A stretch of DNA of 64,000 nt from Microcyclosporella mali (lineage: Eukaryota; Ascomycota; Dothideomycetes; Mycosphaerellales; Mycosphaerellaceae), in the NCBI GenBank assembly GCA_002785985.1, contig NHNU01000006.1, positions 971,587-1,035,586 on the forward strand. Reading direction: 5' to 3'. The notes under the pieces are model-generated. The model searched no databases and was not told where the DNA came from. It saw only the letters and a program-made list of their open reading frames with translations. The position numbers and the translations under genes were made by a program. Below, piece after piece: positions 43,184 through 53,262 of this stretch; position 1 is the stretch's first letter; each line of letters begins with the position of its first letter.

Positions 43184-45529
43184 CTAGATCTTCTCGACCG
43201 TCTCTGCAACGCTTGATGTCGCAAGAGGGGCAGCATCGACGTCCATCTTGTCCCCATCGGCATCCGGCAGAGCAGCAATGCCCAGTGCATGGACTTCTAC
43301 CGTTCCTTCGAGCGTTTTCCCAGCTTGCGCCCGTAGTGCTACTCGCTCTTTCATCTCTCTTTCGTCCTTGTCGAGCGCACGCATGCGGTCGCTATTATCG
43401 CTCATCTCAAATCTTATGTCGTCAACCGCGAGCTTTGACCAGTCCAGGTGTCGCGCGCACTTCTTGCGATCGCATATATAGACCTCCGCTTCAACGTCTG
43501 GCAGATCCTTGTCCTTTTCACCGGTCTCTGCTTGGAGCGTGTCGAGCTCGAAAGCTTGTTGTCCGGCCGTACTGGAGCGCCACGCCTGAAACCGCTCCTC
43601 TGTCCACTCCAGTCGGGAGTCGTACCCGCAAAATTCCTTCGGCTTCAGCTCTTTCTCGGTGGCCAAGCGACTCGCAGCTTGCTTGACGAGGGTGACAAAC
43701 TTCATCCTATCCTTGAGGATTCCGTGACGTCGCCGAGCTTTCTCCTTCTCGAGTTGAATACGTTGCAAGGCTTGCGTTTCGCTGTCATTGTACTTGCTCT
43801 TTCCTCCTTCATGCTGGCCATCCGGCGTTGCTGGCGGGCTCAACACACCATCGCCCAGCTTCTTGAACTCCTCGGCCGTCTTGGACACGTCTAGCAATGC
43901 TCTGACCTCGCCAGAGGAAAGCGCGCCTCCACGAGCTCCGATTTCGTCTTCTGCAGTGAGTGTCTCGGGCTCAGCCATACTGCTCTTTCGCCGCGCCGCG
44001 CGGTCCTTTTTACTATCGTCATGACCTCTTGTACGCGCCGCCATGTCGCGGAAGTAGAGCACACCGCACTCATCAGAACAGTACTTGCTACCACTCGCGC
44101 CACTCTTCAGCTTCCCGACCTTGGCAGGCTGTCTGCACCCACCGCGTCTGCACATTCTCTTCCACGTCGTCTGTCCGATGCCTTTCTTTGTGCAATCAGG
44201 ACACATGTACTTATCAATAAGGTTCTTGTCCCGCTCTTGAATTCCCACGCATTTACCGTGAAACCAGTCGTCGCAAGTGCCATCGCATCCAATCATGAAT
44301 GTTCCGTTGTCAGGTTTGCGGCAAATGCAGTAGACATCTCCGTCACTCCCATCTTCGTCCATATCTTCTTCTTCGTCGTCGTCGTAGGGATCTTCATTCC
44401 GCTCTGCAGAGTAGGAATGAGTCGAAGGGGCCGGGGACGAGTTCGCAGGAGTGCCCCTGGCGCTACTGTCTTTGACTGTGGGAGCTTTTGATGCCCTTGA
44501 TGAGGGCGTTCCAGACCTTTTGAGCTCAATTTTGCGCTTCTTCGAGGGCGGCGCCTTCTCTTTCTTGACCATAGAAGCTGTACCCTTTTTCCTGGAAGGT
44601 GCGGGCCGCTTTTTGGGGTTGACGGCAGGCGCTTCCATCGCTGCTGTTTCTGTGCTTGGGATGGGAACTGATGACTCTCGCAATGGTGATTGCGCCTTCA
44701 GACTGTGCTCGTTCTTGAGAGATGCTACAGTCTTTGAGGTGTGGATATCGGCATCTGAAGGTCTGCTCGTTTCATTCGGGGACGATGGCTGAGGGGTAGA
44801 AATTGTCTCTTGCTTGATCATTGCAGGAGAGGATACAACTTCATGCTCAACTGTGGCAGGCGTGGACGTTTGTAGAGTCGGTCGCGGCGCAGAAGCACCC
44901 TCTGAGGAAAGCGGAGCGGTGCCCTCGTGACCAGTGGCTTCTGGCACATATGAAGAAGGTGTTTCAACATTTCTTGCGCCCACCGATGAGCTTTGTGTCG
45001 ATTCATGCTCAAATGGTTGTGACGGCTGTGCGTCCTTGCTATGCGATGCAAACCCTTGCAAAGGCGCGAGCCTGACAGTGGGCTCCCGAGGCGGCACGAT
45101 GGAAGCCCTCCGTTGTTCTGGCGAGCGCGACGCGACTTGATACTGCTCAAGTGTAGGGGAGCTCATCTTGCGCGAAGAACTGCCAGGAACGGGTGGTGGA
45201 AGTGTGATCCCATGGTCTCCATATCCACTCGACCGCCTGTCCCATGATCGCTGTCTCTCCAGCTGACTTGCATGGTTTTCATTCCAATGAGTTTGTGACG
45301 CGACAGGACTCGCGGAAAGTTTGGCCAATAGTTGCGCTGCTTCCTGTTCAGCGCCAGGAATATTTGCGAACGCCTGGTTCGAATGCGCCGAGCTCGACGG
45401 CCTCTTCTCAGGTCCTTCGGGAGACTGGACCGGCTGTAGTGGAGGAAGAGAAGTATCCTGTGGCAACGTATGCGCTCGAGTCTCAGAATCAGGCGATGGG
45501 TTGAGGAGAGAGGACAAGCTGAGCGACAT
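43184..45529 (-). CDS. SPP1: Set1/COMPASS subunit with PHD finger (Spp1/CFP1 type)
   Basis: Single exon, 781 residues from the Met at 45529. Spp1 binds H3K4-methylated tails and supports trimethylation by the Set1 complex. The first 390 residues are Ser/Pro-rich and disordered, with basic nuclear-localisation stretches (NPKKRPAPSRKKG, PPSKKRKIELKR). The PHD finger at about 400-447 shows YCICRKPDNGTFMIGCD, CDDWFHGKCVGI and YMCPDC with the C4HC3 pattern. A second zinc-binding module follows (CRRGGCRQPAK..SKYCSDECG), as in fungal Spp1 and CFP1. C-terminal helices (LEKEKARRRHGILKDRMKFV) and a CDRKKCARHLDW segment complete the family pattern. It is longer than yeast Spp1 because of the disordered N-terminus. 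Confidence 0.9.
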   Translation of the reverse strand: MSLSLSSLLNPSPDSETRAHTLPQDTSLPPLQPVQSPEGPEKRPSSSAHSNQAFANIPGAEQEAAQLLAKLSASPVASQTHWNENHASQLERQRSWDRRSSGYGDHGITLPPPVPGSSSRKMSSPTLEQYQVASRSPEQRRASIVPPREPTVRLAPLQGFASHSKDAQPSQPFEHESTQSSSVGARNVETPSSYVPEATGHEGTAPLSSEGASAPRPTLQTSTPATVEHEVVSSPAMIKQETISTPQPSSPNETSRPSDADIHTSKTVASLKNEHSLKAQSPLRESSVPIPSTETAAMEAPAVNPKKRPAPSRKKGTASMVKKEKAPPSKKRKIELKRSGTPSSRASKAPTVKDSSARGTPANSSPAPSTHSYSAERNEDPYDDDEEEDMDEDGSDGDVYCICRKPDNGTFMIGCDGTCDDWFHGKCVGIQERDKNLIDKYMCPDCTKKGIGQTTWKRMCRRGGCRQPAKVGKLKSGASGSKYCSDECGVLYFRDMAARTRGHDDSKKDRAARRKSSMAEPETLTAEDEIGARGGALSSGEVRALLDVSKTAEEFKKLGDGVLSPPATPDGQHEGGKSKYNDSETQALQRIQLEKEKARRRHGILKDRMKFVTLVKQAASRLATEKELKPKEFCGYDSRLEWTEERFQAWRSSTAGQQAFELDTLQAETGEKDKDLPDVEAEVYICDRKKCARHLDWSKLAVDDIRFEMSDNSDRMRALDKDEREMKERVALRAQAGKTLEGTVEVHALGIAALPDADGDKMDVDAAPLATSSVAETVEKI

Positions 45530-46018
45530 GGTGTTGGAGTCAATGTGACATTGCTGGCGGCGTGAGGTCTGCGCGCGAAGGTATATCAACCAGTGAATAA
45601 GGGAGGGACGGTCAGAAGGGATGGGAGGTGAAAGAAAGCGGAGTTGAATGTAGGAACTTGGGGACAACATCATTGCGGGTAGCGTCGCTGGTAAACTAAG
45701 CTCATTCCGAGCGAGTGTCCAGCGCTAACTCATCAGGCATCTAAGGTCAGCCATTCAAAAGCCTTCCGATACAGTCGTTCCAGCAAGCAGCACGAAAATG
45801 CTATGCTGAGAGACTGTTTCGTTGCAACACACACTTGTTGACCAGCCTTGACGTTCGAGCGACGGCTTCTGTTGTTCAGTTTGCCAAAGCAGGTATCCAG
45901 CAAGAGCAAGGGAATAGGGCAGGGGGTGCAGAAAGAGGGGTTTGTGCAGAGAAGAGCTTCCTTTGAGAAGGTGGTTCGATCACATTTTGATAGCACGATC
46001 GGTGCTGTCGGCAGAGCC
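45530..46018. promoter_or_regulatory. Divergent promoter of SPP1 and DFG10
   Basis: This 489-base space lies between two divergent genes. The DFG10 frame is open for 57 codons before its ATG but has no better start. No element stands out. Confidence 0.4.
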
Positions 46019-47071
46019 ATGGGCGGCGACGTTGATGCGGTCGTGATCTTACGCGTGGGTTACCTGGCCGCGTCCATATCGGTGAGAGGTTGGCGGATCT
46101 TTCAGTAGAACAGCGGTGGCTGATATCTAGGGTAGGTGCTCTTCATTTTCGCAATTCCTTCACTGCGCAGCCGTTTCCTTGATTATGGAGCTCGTGACGA
46201 TAGCGCACGCAAGACCAAAGACAAAGGCAGGGCCAATATCATGGTGAAATTATTGGACTTTGTTGCATCCTTGCGTGTCCCACATCATTGGTTCGCGTCC
46301 TTCTACGCCGTGTCAGTACTGGCCTCGTTGATATGGGCTTCACAGATCCTTTCGGGCTTGGCTATTGACACTATGGCTCGGCATGTCTCCACTCGGGCGG
46401 ACTCCATGACTTTTCGGCAAGTCATGATCTTGTGGTTCATGATGTTTGCGCAGGGCAGTCGCCGGTTGTATGAATGCATGGCTAATTCCAAGCCATCCAA
46501 GTCGCAGATGTGGGTCGGCCATTGGCTGCTGGGCATCTTGTTTTACCTAGCGACCAATGTTGCGATCTGGATCGAAGGCATTCGTAAGGAACATTCGTGT
46601 GGACAACAGGGCTCATCATTCTGACTTTTACATCTAGCAAGCATTGAAAAGCACACTTTCGCTCTCACCGACTTTGTCTTCGAAGCGCCTGACATCAGGA
46701 CGTTCCTGGGGTTCACCATCTTCCTCCTTGCTTCGGGCTTCCAGCACGATTGCCACGCCTACCTAGCCTCATTAAAAGAACCGCGCAAGACGGACGTCGA
46801 GGGCAAGAAACCAGACTATCGACTGCCCGAACATCCAGCATTCAACATTTCGGTAACACCACACTACTTTGCCGAATGCTTGATATATCTATCAATGGCT
46901 ACGGTTGCTGCGCCACCTGGAGACTGGCTGAACTGGACTTTGATCTCAGCACTTACGTTTGTCGTGGTCAATCTTGGCGTGACAGCCTACGGAACCAAAA
47001 TTTGGTACGAACAGAAGTTTGGGCCCGAGTGTGTACGAGGAAAGGCAGTAATGGTACCTTACATATACTGA
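46019..47071 (+). CDS. DFG10: Polyprenol reductase (steroid 5-alpha-reductase family)
   Basis: Three exons, 46019-46081, 46136-46583 and 46638-47071, about 314 residues. The ER membrane enzyme reduces the alpha-isoprene unit of polyprenol to make dolichol for N-glycosylation (yeast Dfg10, human SRD5A3). Both introns are 54 bases. Hydrophobic helices lie near residues 8-30, 60-85, 105-120 and 130-150. The family C-terminal region is clear: SGFQHDCHAYLASLK, PDYRLPEHPAFNISVTPHYFAE (catalytic-region His at about 246) and GTKIWYEQKFG, ending MVPYIY. The first exon is short, but its frame joins cleanly and gives the usual N-terminal helix. Confidence 0.9.
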
Positions 47072-47252
47072 TTTCAGAGCATTATCAAATCAGCACCTTA
47101 AACTTGGTTGAAGGAGGATAGCTCAGCTACTGGCAGCTTGGTCAGCTTTTAGTGCACGGATATCTAGAAGGGTAAGTGTATAAAATCAAACACACGTCAG
47201 GCCCACTGCCCTGTGTTCGCCTAACACTCGATGCTCGATGACACAAAGGCAA

Positions 47253-48203
47253 ATGGCGTCACGGGTCACTCTGGTCACCAGCGCTGGTGGAAATATTGGA
47301 ATGAAGCTTGTACCCAAGCTACTCAACGACGACGTGAAGCTGATTCTGCCCACTTCAAATGCAACTCGGCTTCGATCGAGACTTCAGCTCAGCACAGAGC
47401 TACACAAAGTAGCGGTCGAACAAGGTGGAATCGATGACCCGACATGGATGCAGACAATCCTGGTTCGATATGGCGTCGAAGCTGTCTTCCTCGTCTTGAC
47501 TGGCACAGACGAGCTGATGGTGACACTTAACTTCCTTGACGCCATGCGCAAAGTTCAGACTGTCAAGCATCTGGTATATGTATCGGCAGCTGGCGATTTT
47601 GTCTCTGAGAAAGGCTTCAATAATATCGTTGGCAGCCATGGCGCCATGCACGTACATGTCAAGCCCACTATTGAACGCAAGCTATCAATTACAGATTACC
47701 CGTGGACAACCACGGTCCTTGGTCCAACACTCTTCTTCGACAACGATTTACGTAGCAAGGATTTCATCATGCAAGGAATATTTGATGAACCGTTGGGTTG
47801 GAAGGGAGTCAGTAGAGTGTCTCTCGAGGACATTGCGGCTGTAGCTCGAAACACACTGATCGAGGAATCTAAATGGGCTGGCAAAAAGATCATGATTGGT
47901 TCGAAGCGTCTGTACTCCGGCAAGGAGGTAGCTGCGCTCTGGAGCGAGGCTGTAGGGCGAGAGGTGAAAATGTGCTCTTCGGATGGCGAAGGGCTTGACG
48001 AGTTCGAGCGCATCTTTACTGAGAAGTCTGGAAGCCGTGCATGGGGCAGGGATCTGCGGCTCATGTATGAGGCATTTTCAGCGGAGGGCTTTGGCATGAC
48101 GGACGAAGAATATGATATCCAGGTCGCTTGTCTTGAACAGGAGCCAGTGAATTACGGGACATGGGTCAAGGAGACGGGCAAAGCATGGATCAGTGAACAG
48201 TAG
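47253..48203 (+). CDS. NmrA-like NAD(P)-binding protein
   Basis: Single exon, 316 residues. An atypical short-chain dehydrogenase fold opens with MASRVTLVTSAGGNIGMKL, whose AGGNIG is the dinucleotide-binding loop. Further features are a VKHLVYVSAAGDF strand-and-loop and the FIMQGIFDEPLGWKGVSRVSLEDIA segment seen in NmrA-type proteins. There is no YxxxK catalytic pair, so it may be a redox sensor or an atypical reductase rather than a classical dehydrogenase. An ATG five codons earlier (47238) is also in frame; I prefer 47253 because of its G at +4 and the shorter lead into the first strand. It lies 181 bases downstream of DFG10 on the same strand. Substrate unknown. Confidence 0.8.
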   Translation: MASRVTLVTSAGGNIGMKLVPKLLNDDVKLILPTSNATRLRSRLQLSTELHKVAVEQGGIDDPTWMQTILVRYGVEAVFLVLTGTDELMVTLNFLDAMRKVQTVKHLVYVSAAGDFVSEKGFNNIVGSHGAMHVHVKPTIERKLSITDYPWTTTVLGPTLFFDNDLRSKDFIMQGIFDEPLGWKGVSRVSLEDIAAVARNTLIEESKWAGKKIMIGSKRLYSGKEVAALWSEAVGREVKMCSSDGEGLDEFERIFTEKSGSRAWGRDLRLMYEAFSAEGFGMTDEEYDIQVACLEQEPVNYGTWVKETGKAWISEQ

Positions 48204-48319
48204 GAGAGAATGAGAGGATCACGTGTTTGAGCCGTTCAACCTTGGAAATGCATTCGATGAAAGGCACCTTCCAATTCCTCCACGCTTGTTCACAGCACCT
48301 GCTTTTACGCCGCGACACA

Positions 48320-49612
48320 ATGCCGACATACCGCGGAATCAGCATCTCGCTGCAATCGCAGTATGATGCACGTGCCATCCCCGAATATCCCCCTATGTCG
48401 ACCGGTGCGACGCCCTCGCATCGAAAGGGTGACCTGCTCAACGTCAACAGCGCCAGGACCTACACGCCGTCCTCACCTCGCATCGCTGAAACCTACATCC
48501 CGGTAAGCAAGGCGAAGGTCAGGAGCCACCTCATGTCTAAGACACCTGCTTACTTTCACGCCCCTGCGCTTTCAGATATATCCGGGTTCGCAGCTTTGAA
48601 TCAACTACGACTGTCCGCACCCGGAAGACACCAGCAGTCCGGACATGAGGTTCGCGCGAGAAGCCATCTCATGACTAAGGCACTTGCTAAGTCTCCATTC
48701 AGATTCTTCTACTTCAAACTATTTGTCGGCGACCAGTGCTTGCTGAGTTGGGGCATCGGTCACGAGGACGCATGGAGCGGCCGGACGACATACGGAATTT
48801 TCGGTAGCGAAATAGATTCCGAAGGCCGCCGCCTGCTTGAGAAGCGAGCGTTCTTCTTCCCGAGCGAGGCTGTGGCCGAGACGGAGGCTGGCAGCTTCGA
48901 GATAAGGGTTCACAGAAGCATGGGAAGGAAGAGGGATCGTGCGCGATATGAGACTTATGAGGAAAATTATGGTCGAGGCGCTTTGGAGTGGAAGAACGCT
49001 GGAAGGATGAAGAAGAGCGAGCCAAGACGGATGTTCACTTACGCTTTGCTCGATGCCGTCGACAAGCCCTACGCCACGTTCAGATATAAATGCCGGACCA
49101 TTGGGCAGCTGGAGCGCCTCGGTTTCGATCTTGACGGCAACGGCGAGACACACGCCTCTCCACCTAGTCCACCTCATCACCAATCACCGACCAGCAGCAA
49201 GATGGGCTGCTCGCCGCCAGCACCTGCCGTGCCCAAGGACGACCTCTCCGCAGCTCGACGCCTGTCCTTCCCACCTGGCCTCCATCTCGCTCCAACAACG
49301 TCGCGCGCAGAATTTCAGTCTCCAGTAAAGAAGAATCGCTATCAGTCCAGTTCGGATTCTTGGGGGGCTTTCAATACTCCTCGTTTTGCCCTTGACAGGC
49401 ATCTTGAGAACGAAAGAGCGCAGAACACCATCTCATCCAGCAAGAAGCCACTACCCAGGATTCCCCAGGACCATAAGGAGAGAACTCCTTCGCCTCCACC
49501 GCGCACCACGGCAGACTTTTCGCACCGATCGGCTTCATTCAGGGGTCTCGCAAGCAAACTCAAGAGACGTAGTAACGGTGGTGAGGAGAAACCCATATTT
49601 GGAGCATTTTGA
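48320..49612 (+). CDS. Conserved fungal protein of unknown function, possibly interrupted by a TGA
   Basis: The unspliced frame gives 430 residues from MPTYRGISISLQSQYDAR. Two segments (48503-48575 and 48650-48702) look like introns: GTAAGC to TTTCAG, and GTTCGC to ATTCAG. Their lengths (73 and 53) sum to a multiple of three, and removing both joins TYIP to IYPGSQL and then DMR to FFYFKLFVGDQCLLSWG, as I recall for related fungal proteins. In that spliced frame codon 69 (48597-48599) is TGA between SQL and INYDCP, where relatives appear to have Trp. So the gene is either spliced and broken, unspliced and intact, or misread. The rest (FKLFV..SWG, a basic middle, a Pro/Ser-rich tail ending PIFGAF) looks functional. 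No known domain; the family recollection is from memory. Confidence 0.6.
   Translation: MPTYRGISISLQSQYDARAIPEYPPMSTGATPSHRKGDLLNVNSARTYTPSSPRIAETYIPVSKAKVRSHLMSKTPAYFHAPALSDISGFAALNQLRLSAPGRHQQSGHEVRARSHLMTKALAKSPFRFFYFKLFVGDQCLLSWGIGHEDAWSGRTTYGIFGSEIDSEGRRLLEKRAFFFPSEAVAETEAGSFEIRVHRSMGRKRDRARYETYEENYGRGALEWKNAGRMKKSEPRRMFTYALLDAVDKPYATFRYKCRTIGQLERLGFDLDGNGETHASPPSPPHHQSPTSSKMGCSPPAPAVPKDDLSAARRLSFPPGLHLAPTTSRAEFQSPVKKNRYQSSSDSWGAFNTPRFALDRHLENERAQNTISSSKKPLPRIPQDHKERTPSPPPRTTADFSHRSASFRGLASKLKRRSNGGEEKPIFGAF
48521..48688 (+). repeat. Two similar 30-base segments inside the two putative introns
   Basis: Positions 48521-48550 and 48659-48688 match at 25 of 30 bases without gaps, sharing the core CTCATG-N-CTAAG-R-CAC. 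Each lies inside one of the two putative introns of the surrounding gene, ahead of the pyrimidine tract and CAG. The coding sequence between them is not duplicated. Confidence 0.85.
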
Positions 49613-49926
49613 GAGGCGATGAGGCCTATTGAGGTTCTGTCCTGTCCACAGTGTCTACATTGATGGCAGGCCTAGGGTGGCAGCATGATCGTGCACGATT
49701 AGTAGAGACAAGTGCAGTGAGGGCAGCGATGCGCTAAAAATAACTAGCTGCTTCCAGCTGACAATAGGCTGTAACCCAGACTTGCGTCAGCCGAACTTCG
49801 TCTTACTGTCAGATCCCCATCAGAAATACAGACGTGTTCTACTGATGACTCTCCAAGCTGCCAAGCAGTAGGCGTGCTTGCCAGCGGCGACATTTTCTGC
49901 CTATGCCCTCGTGATCTCCCATCGCA
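49613..49926. other. Intergenic region upstream of the reductase gene
   Basis: This 314-base space lies between two plus-strand genes. Nothing recognisable is present. Confidence 0.4.
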
Positions 49927-51742
49927 ATGTGGCATTTCGTCGATCTGAGCGACGAACAAAAGCATCAAAGACGGATATCCTTGGACTGGGCTGGTTTCGT
50001 CGCCCAATTCTCAGTTCTCGTACCTATACTGGTAATACAAGGCTTCGCGATCACGTCCTGGGTCCGCACACAGCTATTGTCGTCGTCGTCATCGTCATCG
50101 ACGACAACACCGAGTTCTCCGTATGCCAAATACCAACGACTTGGACGCGGAATCAGCACCCGAGGAGTAGCGGCTCGATGGCGGATTTTCACTTGGTGGT
50201 GCGGCAGTCCCGTTAATGTCGCTGGATCGTATCTCGGTACGAACGGAGAGATTCTGGCTGCTGGACTTTGGACTTTCTGGCTGTTGTTGCTGAGCGCTCT
50301 TTACACGGGCGATGGTACGTCAACAGTCTGAAACATGGTGGATCACGTCAGATTATCGGATTGGTAGCTAAGACGACAGGACAGACTACATGCACCTCAC
50401 GAAACGTTTCGGGATAGTAGGAGCGTCTCAGTTGCCCTTCCACTACCTGCTGTCTCTCAAATCGCCGTACTCGCCTCTGCAGATCTTGACTCGAAGATCG
50501 CACGAGAGCCTCATCGCCATCCATCAATTGCTGGGCAGGATCATCACTTCCCTATTCTACCTCCACACAGCCTTCTACGTCTATTTCTTCGTGTACAACA
50601 ACCTCCTTGCAGCGAAGCTCACCCAATTCTACATCCTCTGCGGCGTTTTCGGCGTTGTAGCTTTCACGGTCGTGGGAACGACGGCACTGAAACCGGTTCG
50701 AGTCTGGAGCTTCCGGGTCTTCTACGTCACGCATGTGGTTCTCGCGACGGCTCTTCTTCCGATTCTGTATTTCCACGTCCACCATATCAGGTTATACATC
50801 TGGCAAACGCTAGCTGTGTATGCGATCAATTTGGTGTTGCGCTTCGTTGCGACAAAGTCTTGTCTTGGATCTGTCAGGGCGATACCAGATACAAATCTCT
50901 TAGAGATCGATGTCACATCTGTCGGCACCTGGCAACCCGGTCAACATGCCTACATTTCTTTGCCGGGAAACGCTGCGCTCCGGACTTTCCGCAGTAACCC
51001 GTTTACAGTGGCATCAATTCCGGCAATCGATGGAAAACTGAGATTTGTGGCCCGAATACTGGATGGAAATACTGCCAAGCTGGCAAAAACAGGAAGTACG
51101 ACCCAGCAGATCTCTGTAGAAGGTCCCTACGGTGTTGCATCGCATTCGGAGACATTACTGCGATACGATAGAGTGCTTTTCGTTGCGGGAGGCGTGGGTG
51201 CAACTTTCATCGTTCCGCTATATCGACAGCTCCTGATGGATCTCAGTCCTAGCAGAGGAAGCCACAGACGGCAAAAGGTCAGCTTCTTGTGGGTCGCGCG
51301 TTCTATGGTGGACGTGTCGTGGGCACTTCCTGAAGATGAGAAAGAGAGAGATGGCATCACAGAAAGATTGCGAATCTACCTCACCAAGAATGTTAACATT
51401 TCATCATCTGGAGAAGAGACGGAATTTGACATCGGACCCGACGACGATGACCAGGCGCCTGGCGGTGATGGAATCGAACTTGAGGAGCAGAAGAAACTGT
51501 TACCGGAAGAAAGTTCCGAGGGAAAAGAGAAACAAAAAGAAAAGTACGGGCTTGCTGTACAAGCTGGCAGACCTGATCTTTCAAGGGCTGTCGAACAGGT
51601 GTTTGCACGTAGTGATACTGAAAGAGTGGCTGTAGTTGTTTGTGGCCCGAGGAGTCTGACCGTGAGTCTGCGCAAAGAAGTTGGCCAGTGGATCAATAGA
51701 GGTCGAGAATGTCTCTACTGGGCCGAAGAGTTCGGCTTATAG
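49927..51742 (+). CDS. Ferric-reductase/NADPH-oxidase-type membrane flavocytochrome
   Basis: Two exons, 49927-50314 and 50385-51742, about 581 residues, with a 70-base intron (GTACGT to GACAG). The protein moves electrons from NADPH through FAD and two hemes across a membrane to ferric chelates or oxygen. Six to seven membrane helices fill residues 20-285. The two bis-heme histidine pairs are visible with 13 residues between partners: His in HQLLGR with His in LHTAFYV, and His in VTHVVLA with His in LYFHVH. The FAD site reads RSNPFTVASIP (usually HPFT), the NADPH loop GGVGATF and the C-terminal VVCGPRS. A long acidic, Lys-rich insertion (about residues 460-520) interrupts the NADPH domain. 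It resembles the Aim14/Yno1 branch, so an oxidase role is possible. Confidence 0.88.
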
Positions 51743-52577
51743 GCATTCCTTCACGAACATAACGGCCGTCTTACGTCAACATGTTGCGGAACTTCTCGTC
51801 TCTCATAATAGCTTGCAATGATTCCACGGCTGAGGTTCCACGTGGGAACAGTGCTCATCGATATCAGTCCAGCGAGCCAAGAAGATCTCAAGACTTCCGT
51901 TATCGTACCAAAGTGAGCTTCCGCAGCGTGAGGTGAAATGCGGGTACAGTGGTACTAGATACCATAGCTCTGGGGCGTGACCCACGACTGAAACGCGGTA
52001 CCCTCGGCAAGCGCCGTCTAATCAGACAAATTGAATCAACGTTGCGACAACGTGCAGCTTACTTGAGGAGATTGACGCCGGGGCTGTCCAGCAGGAAGTG
52101 GTATGACAGACACCGGCGTTACGACGGGCACGGCTGGGTGGACGATCATGTTTCCGTAGATTTGACGGCAGATGACTCGCATGTCATCACTCGAAAACGT
52201 GAGCTCTTGTGGCTGGCGCACGTGAGTGAATGGTGAATCCTGCGGCGGCTTCGGCTCAATTCTCGCCAGCAGGTCGGCGAAGGCGCGATGAGGCTATGAG
52301 CTCGAGCTGCATATATGACCCCACCAAAAGCGTTGTGCGCCTTGCAGCACTCTGAGAGCTGCGAGAAGGTGGGTCTGGTAGAGGGGCTCGCTGCAGCGGG
52401 CTTCGACAGGCATGATAACAGAAACCCCGAGCGTGGTACGGATTCCGTATGGGTCGGAGCGGGAGCGGTCGATCATAGTATTCGCCCGATGAGGCCTTAT
52501 GTGCGGACTTGGGGCTTATCGTGCTGACTCTGTTTCGGGGGAGTGTGGGAGGTGTGTCGTGATGACGCTGGCAGACT

Positions 52578-52642
52578 GCAAGCAGGCATGCAAGCAGGCA
52601 AGCAGGCAAGCAGGCAAGCAAGCAAGCAAGCAAGCAAGCAAG
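52578..52642 (+). repeat. AAGC/AGGC tetranucleotide array
   Basis: Tandem four-base units begin as alternating CAAG and CAGG with one CATG interruption and end as pure AAGC units. The repeat lies about 600 bases upstream of STB3 and reads as Lys/Gln/Ala/Ser runs in three frames. Confidence 0.95.
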
Positions 52643-53121
52643 CCAGCCGGCCAGCACAGCAGTGCCGCACGCCTTGGGTGACCAGACTGCGGGTGTGTGT
52701 ACGGAAGACGTGGAAAGGAACATGTGATTAGATGGAAAGGCCCAGCAGTAATGTGAAGGGTATCGGGAACGTGCTCGTGCTGCTTGCGATCACGCCGCTA
52801 CTACACAGCCAATCATCCGCCACACGCGCATCGGCTATGTATCTTGCCTGCTCTCCCACCTTCACAGTGAGACGCAACTGCAACAACACCACTACCACCA
52901 CAACCAACACGATATTAGACAACATCTGCCCACCCTCGCTCGCCGTCCGCTCACTTGGACTGAACAACGACCACTTCGTTGATCAGCCCACCACACCCGC
53001 GCTCTCCAACGACTTCCACTCCTCCAGCCAGCTTCACTGCAATCCGGTTTCGGCCAGCTACTCCAGCAGGTCGATCACCACCGCACCCACACACCCCATC
53101 GCAGCTTTCTTGCCCCGTCAG

Positions 53122-53233
53122 GTGAGTCGCATAGCCTTCCCAAGCACATCCTTACCCATAACATCGTCCTCCGCCGCCACCTCGTCGTCGCGCAACGCGC
53201 CGGGTCTCCGCCTGACTCACACGCTATCTACAG
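53122..53233 (+). other. Putative 5' UTR intron of STB3
   Basis: GTGAGT at 53122 and CTATCTACAG ending at 53233 bound a 112-base segment, just 29 bases before the chosen STB3 ATG. A start codon so close after a strong acceptor, with pyrimidine-rich sequence before the donor, suggests a leader intron. No transcript evidence is available. Confidence 0.5.
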
Positions 53234-53262
53234 GAAAGCCCAACCCTCCTTCCACCGCACCT

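Larger units (their letters stand above)
51743..53262. other. STB3 upstream region with tetranucleotide array and leader intron
   Basis: This 1.5 kb space has no supported gene. It holds an AAGC/AGGC array (listed separately) and, just before STB3, a likely leader exon and 5' UTR intron. The open frame from 52732 into STB3 is Ser/Thr/Asn-rich and low in complexity, so I treat it as untranslated. Confidence 0.5.

Noticed and set aside
42642..43216. Continuation of the FRS1 frame past the intron donor
   Set aside because: The spliced form restores the conserved PheRS C-terminus; the read-through is unlike any homologue.
52732..53262. 177-codon N-terminal extension of STB3
   Set aside because: Ser/Thr/Asn-rich, low complexity, and crosses a convincing 5' UTR intron; homology begins after the Met at 53263.
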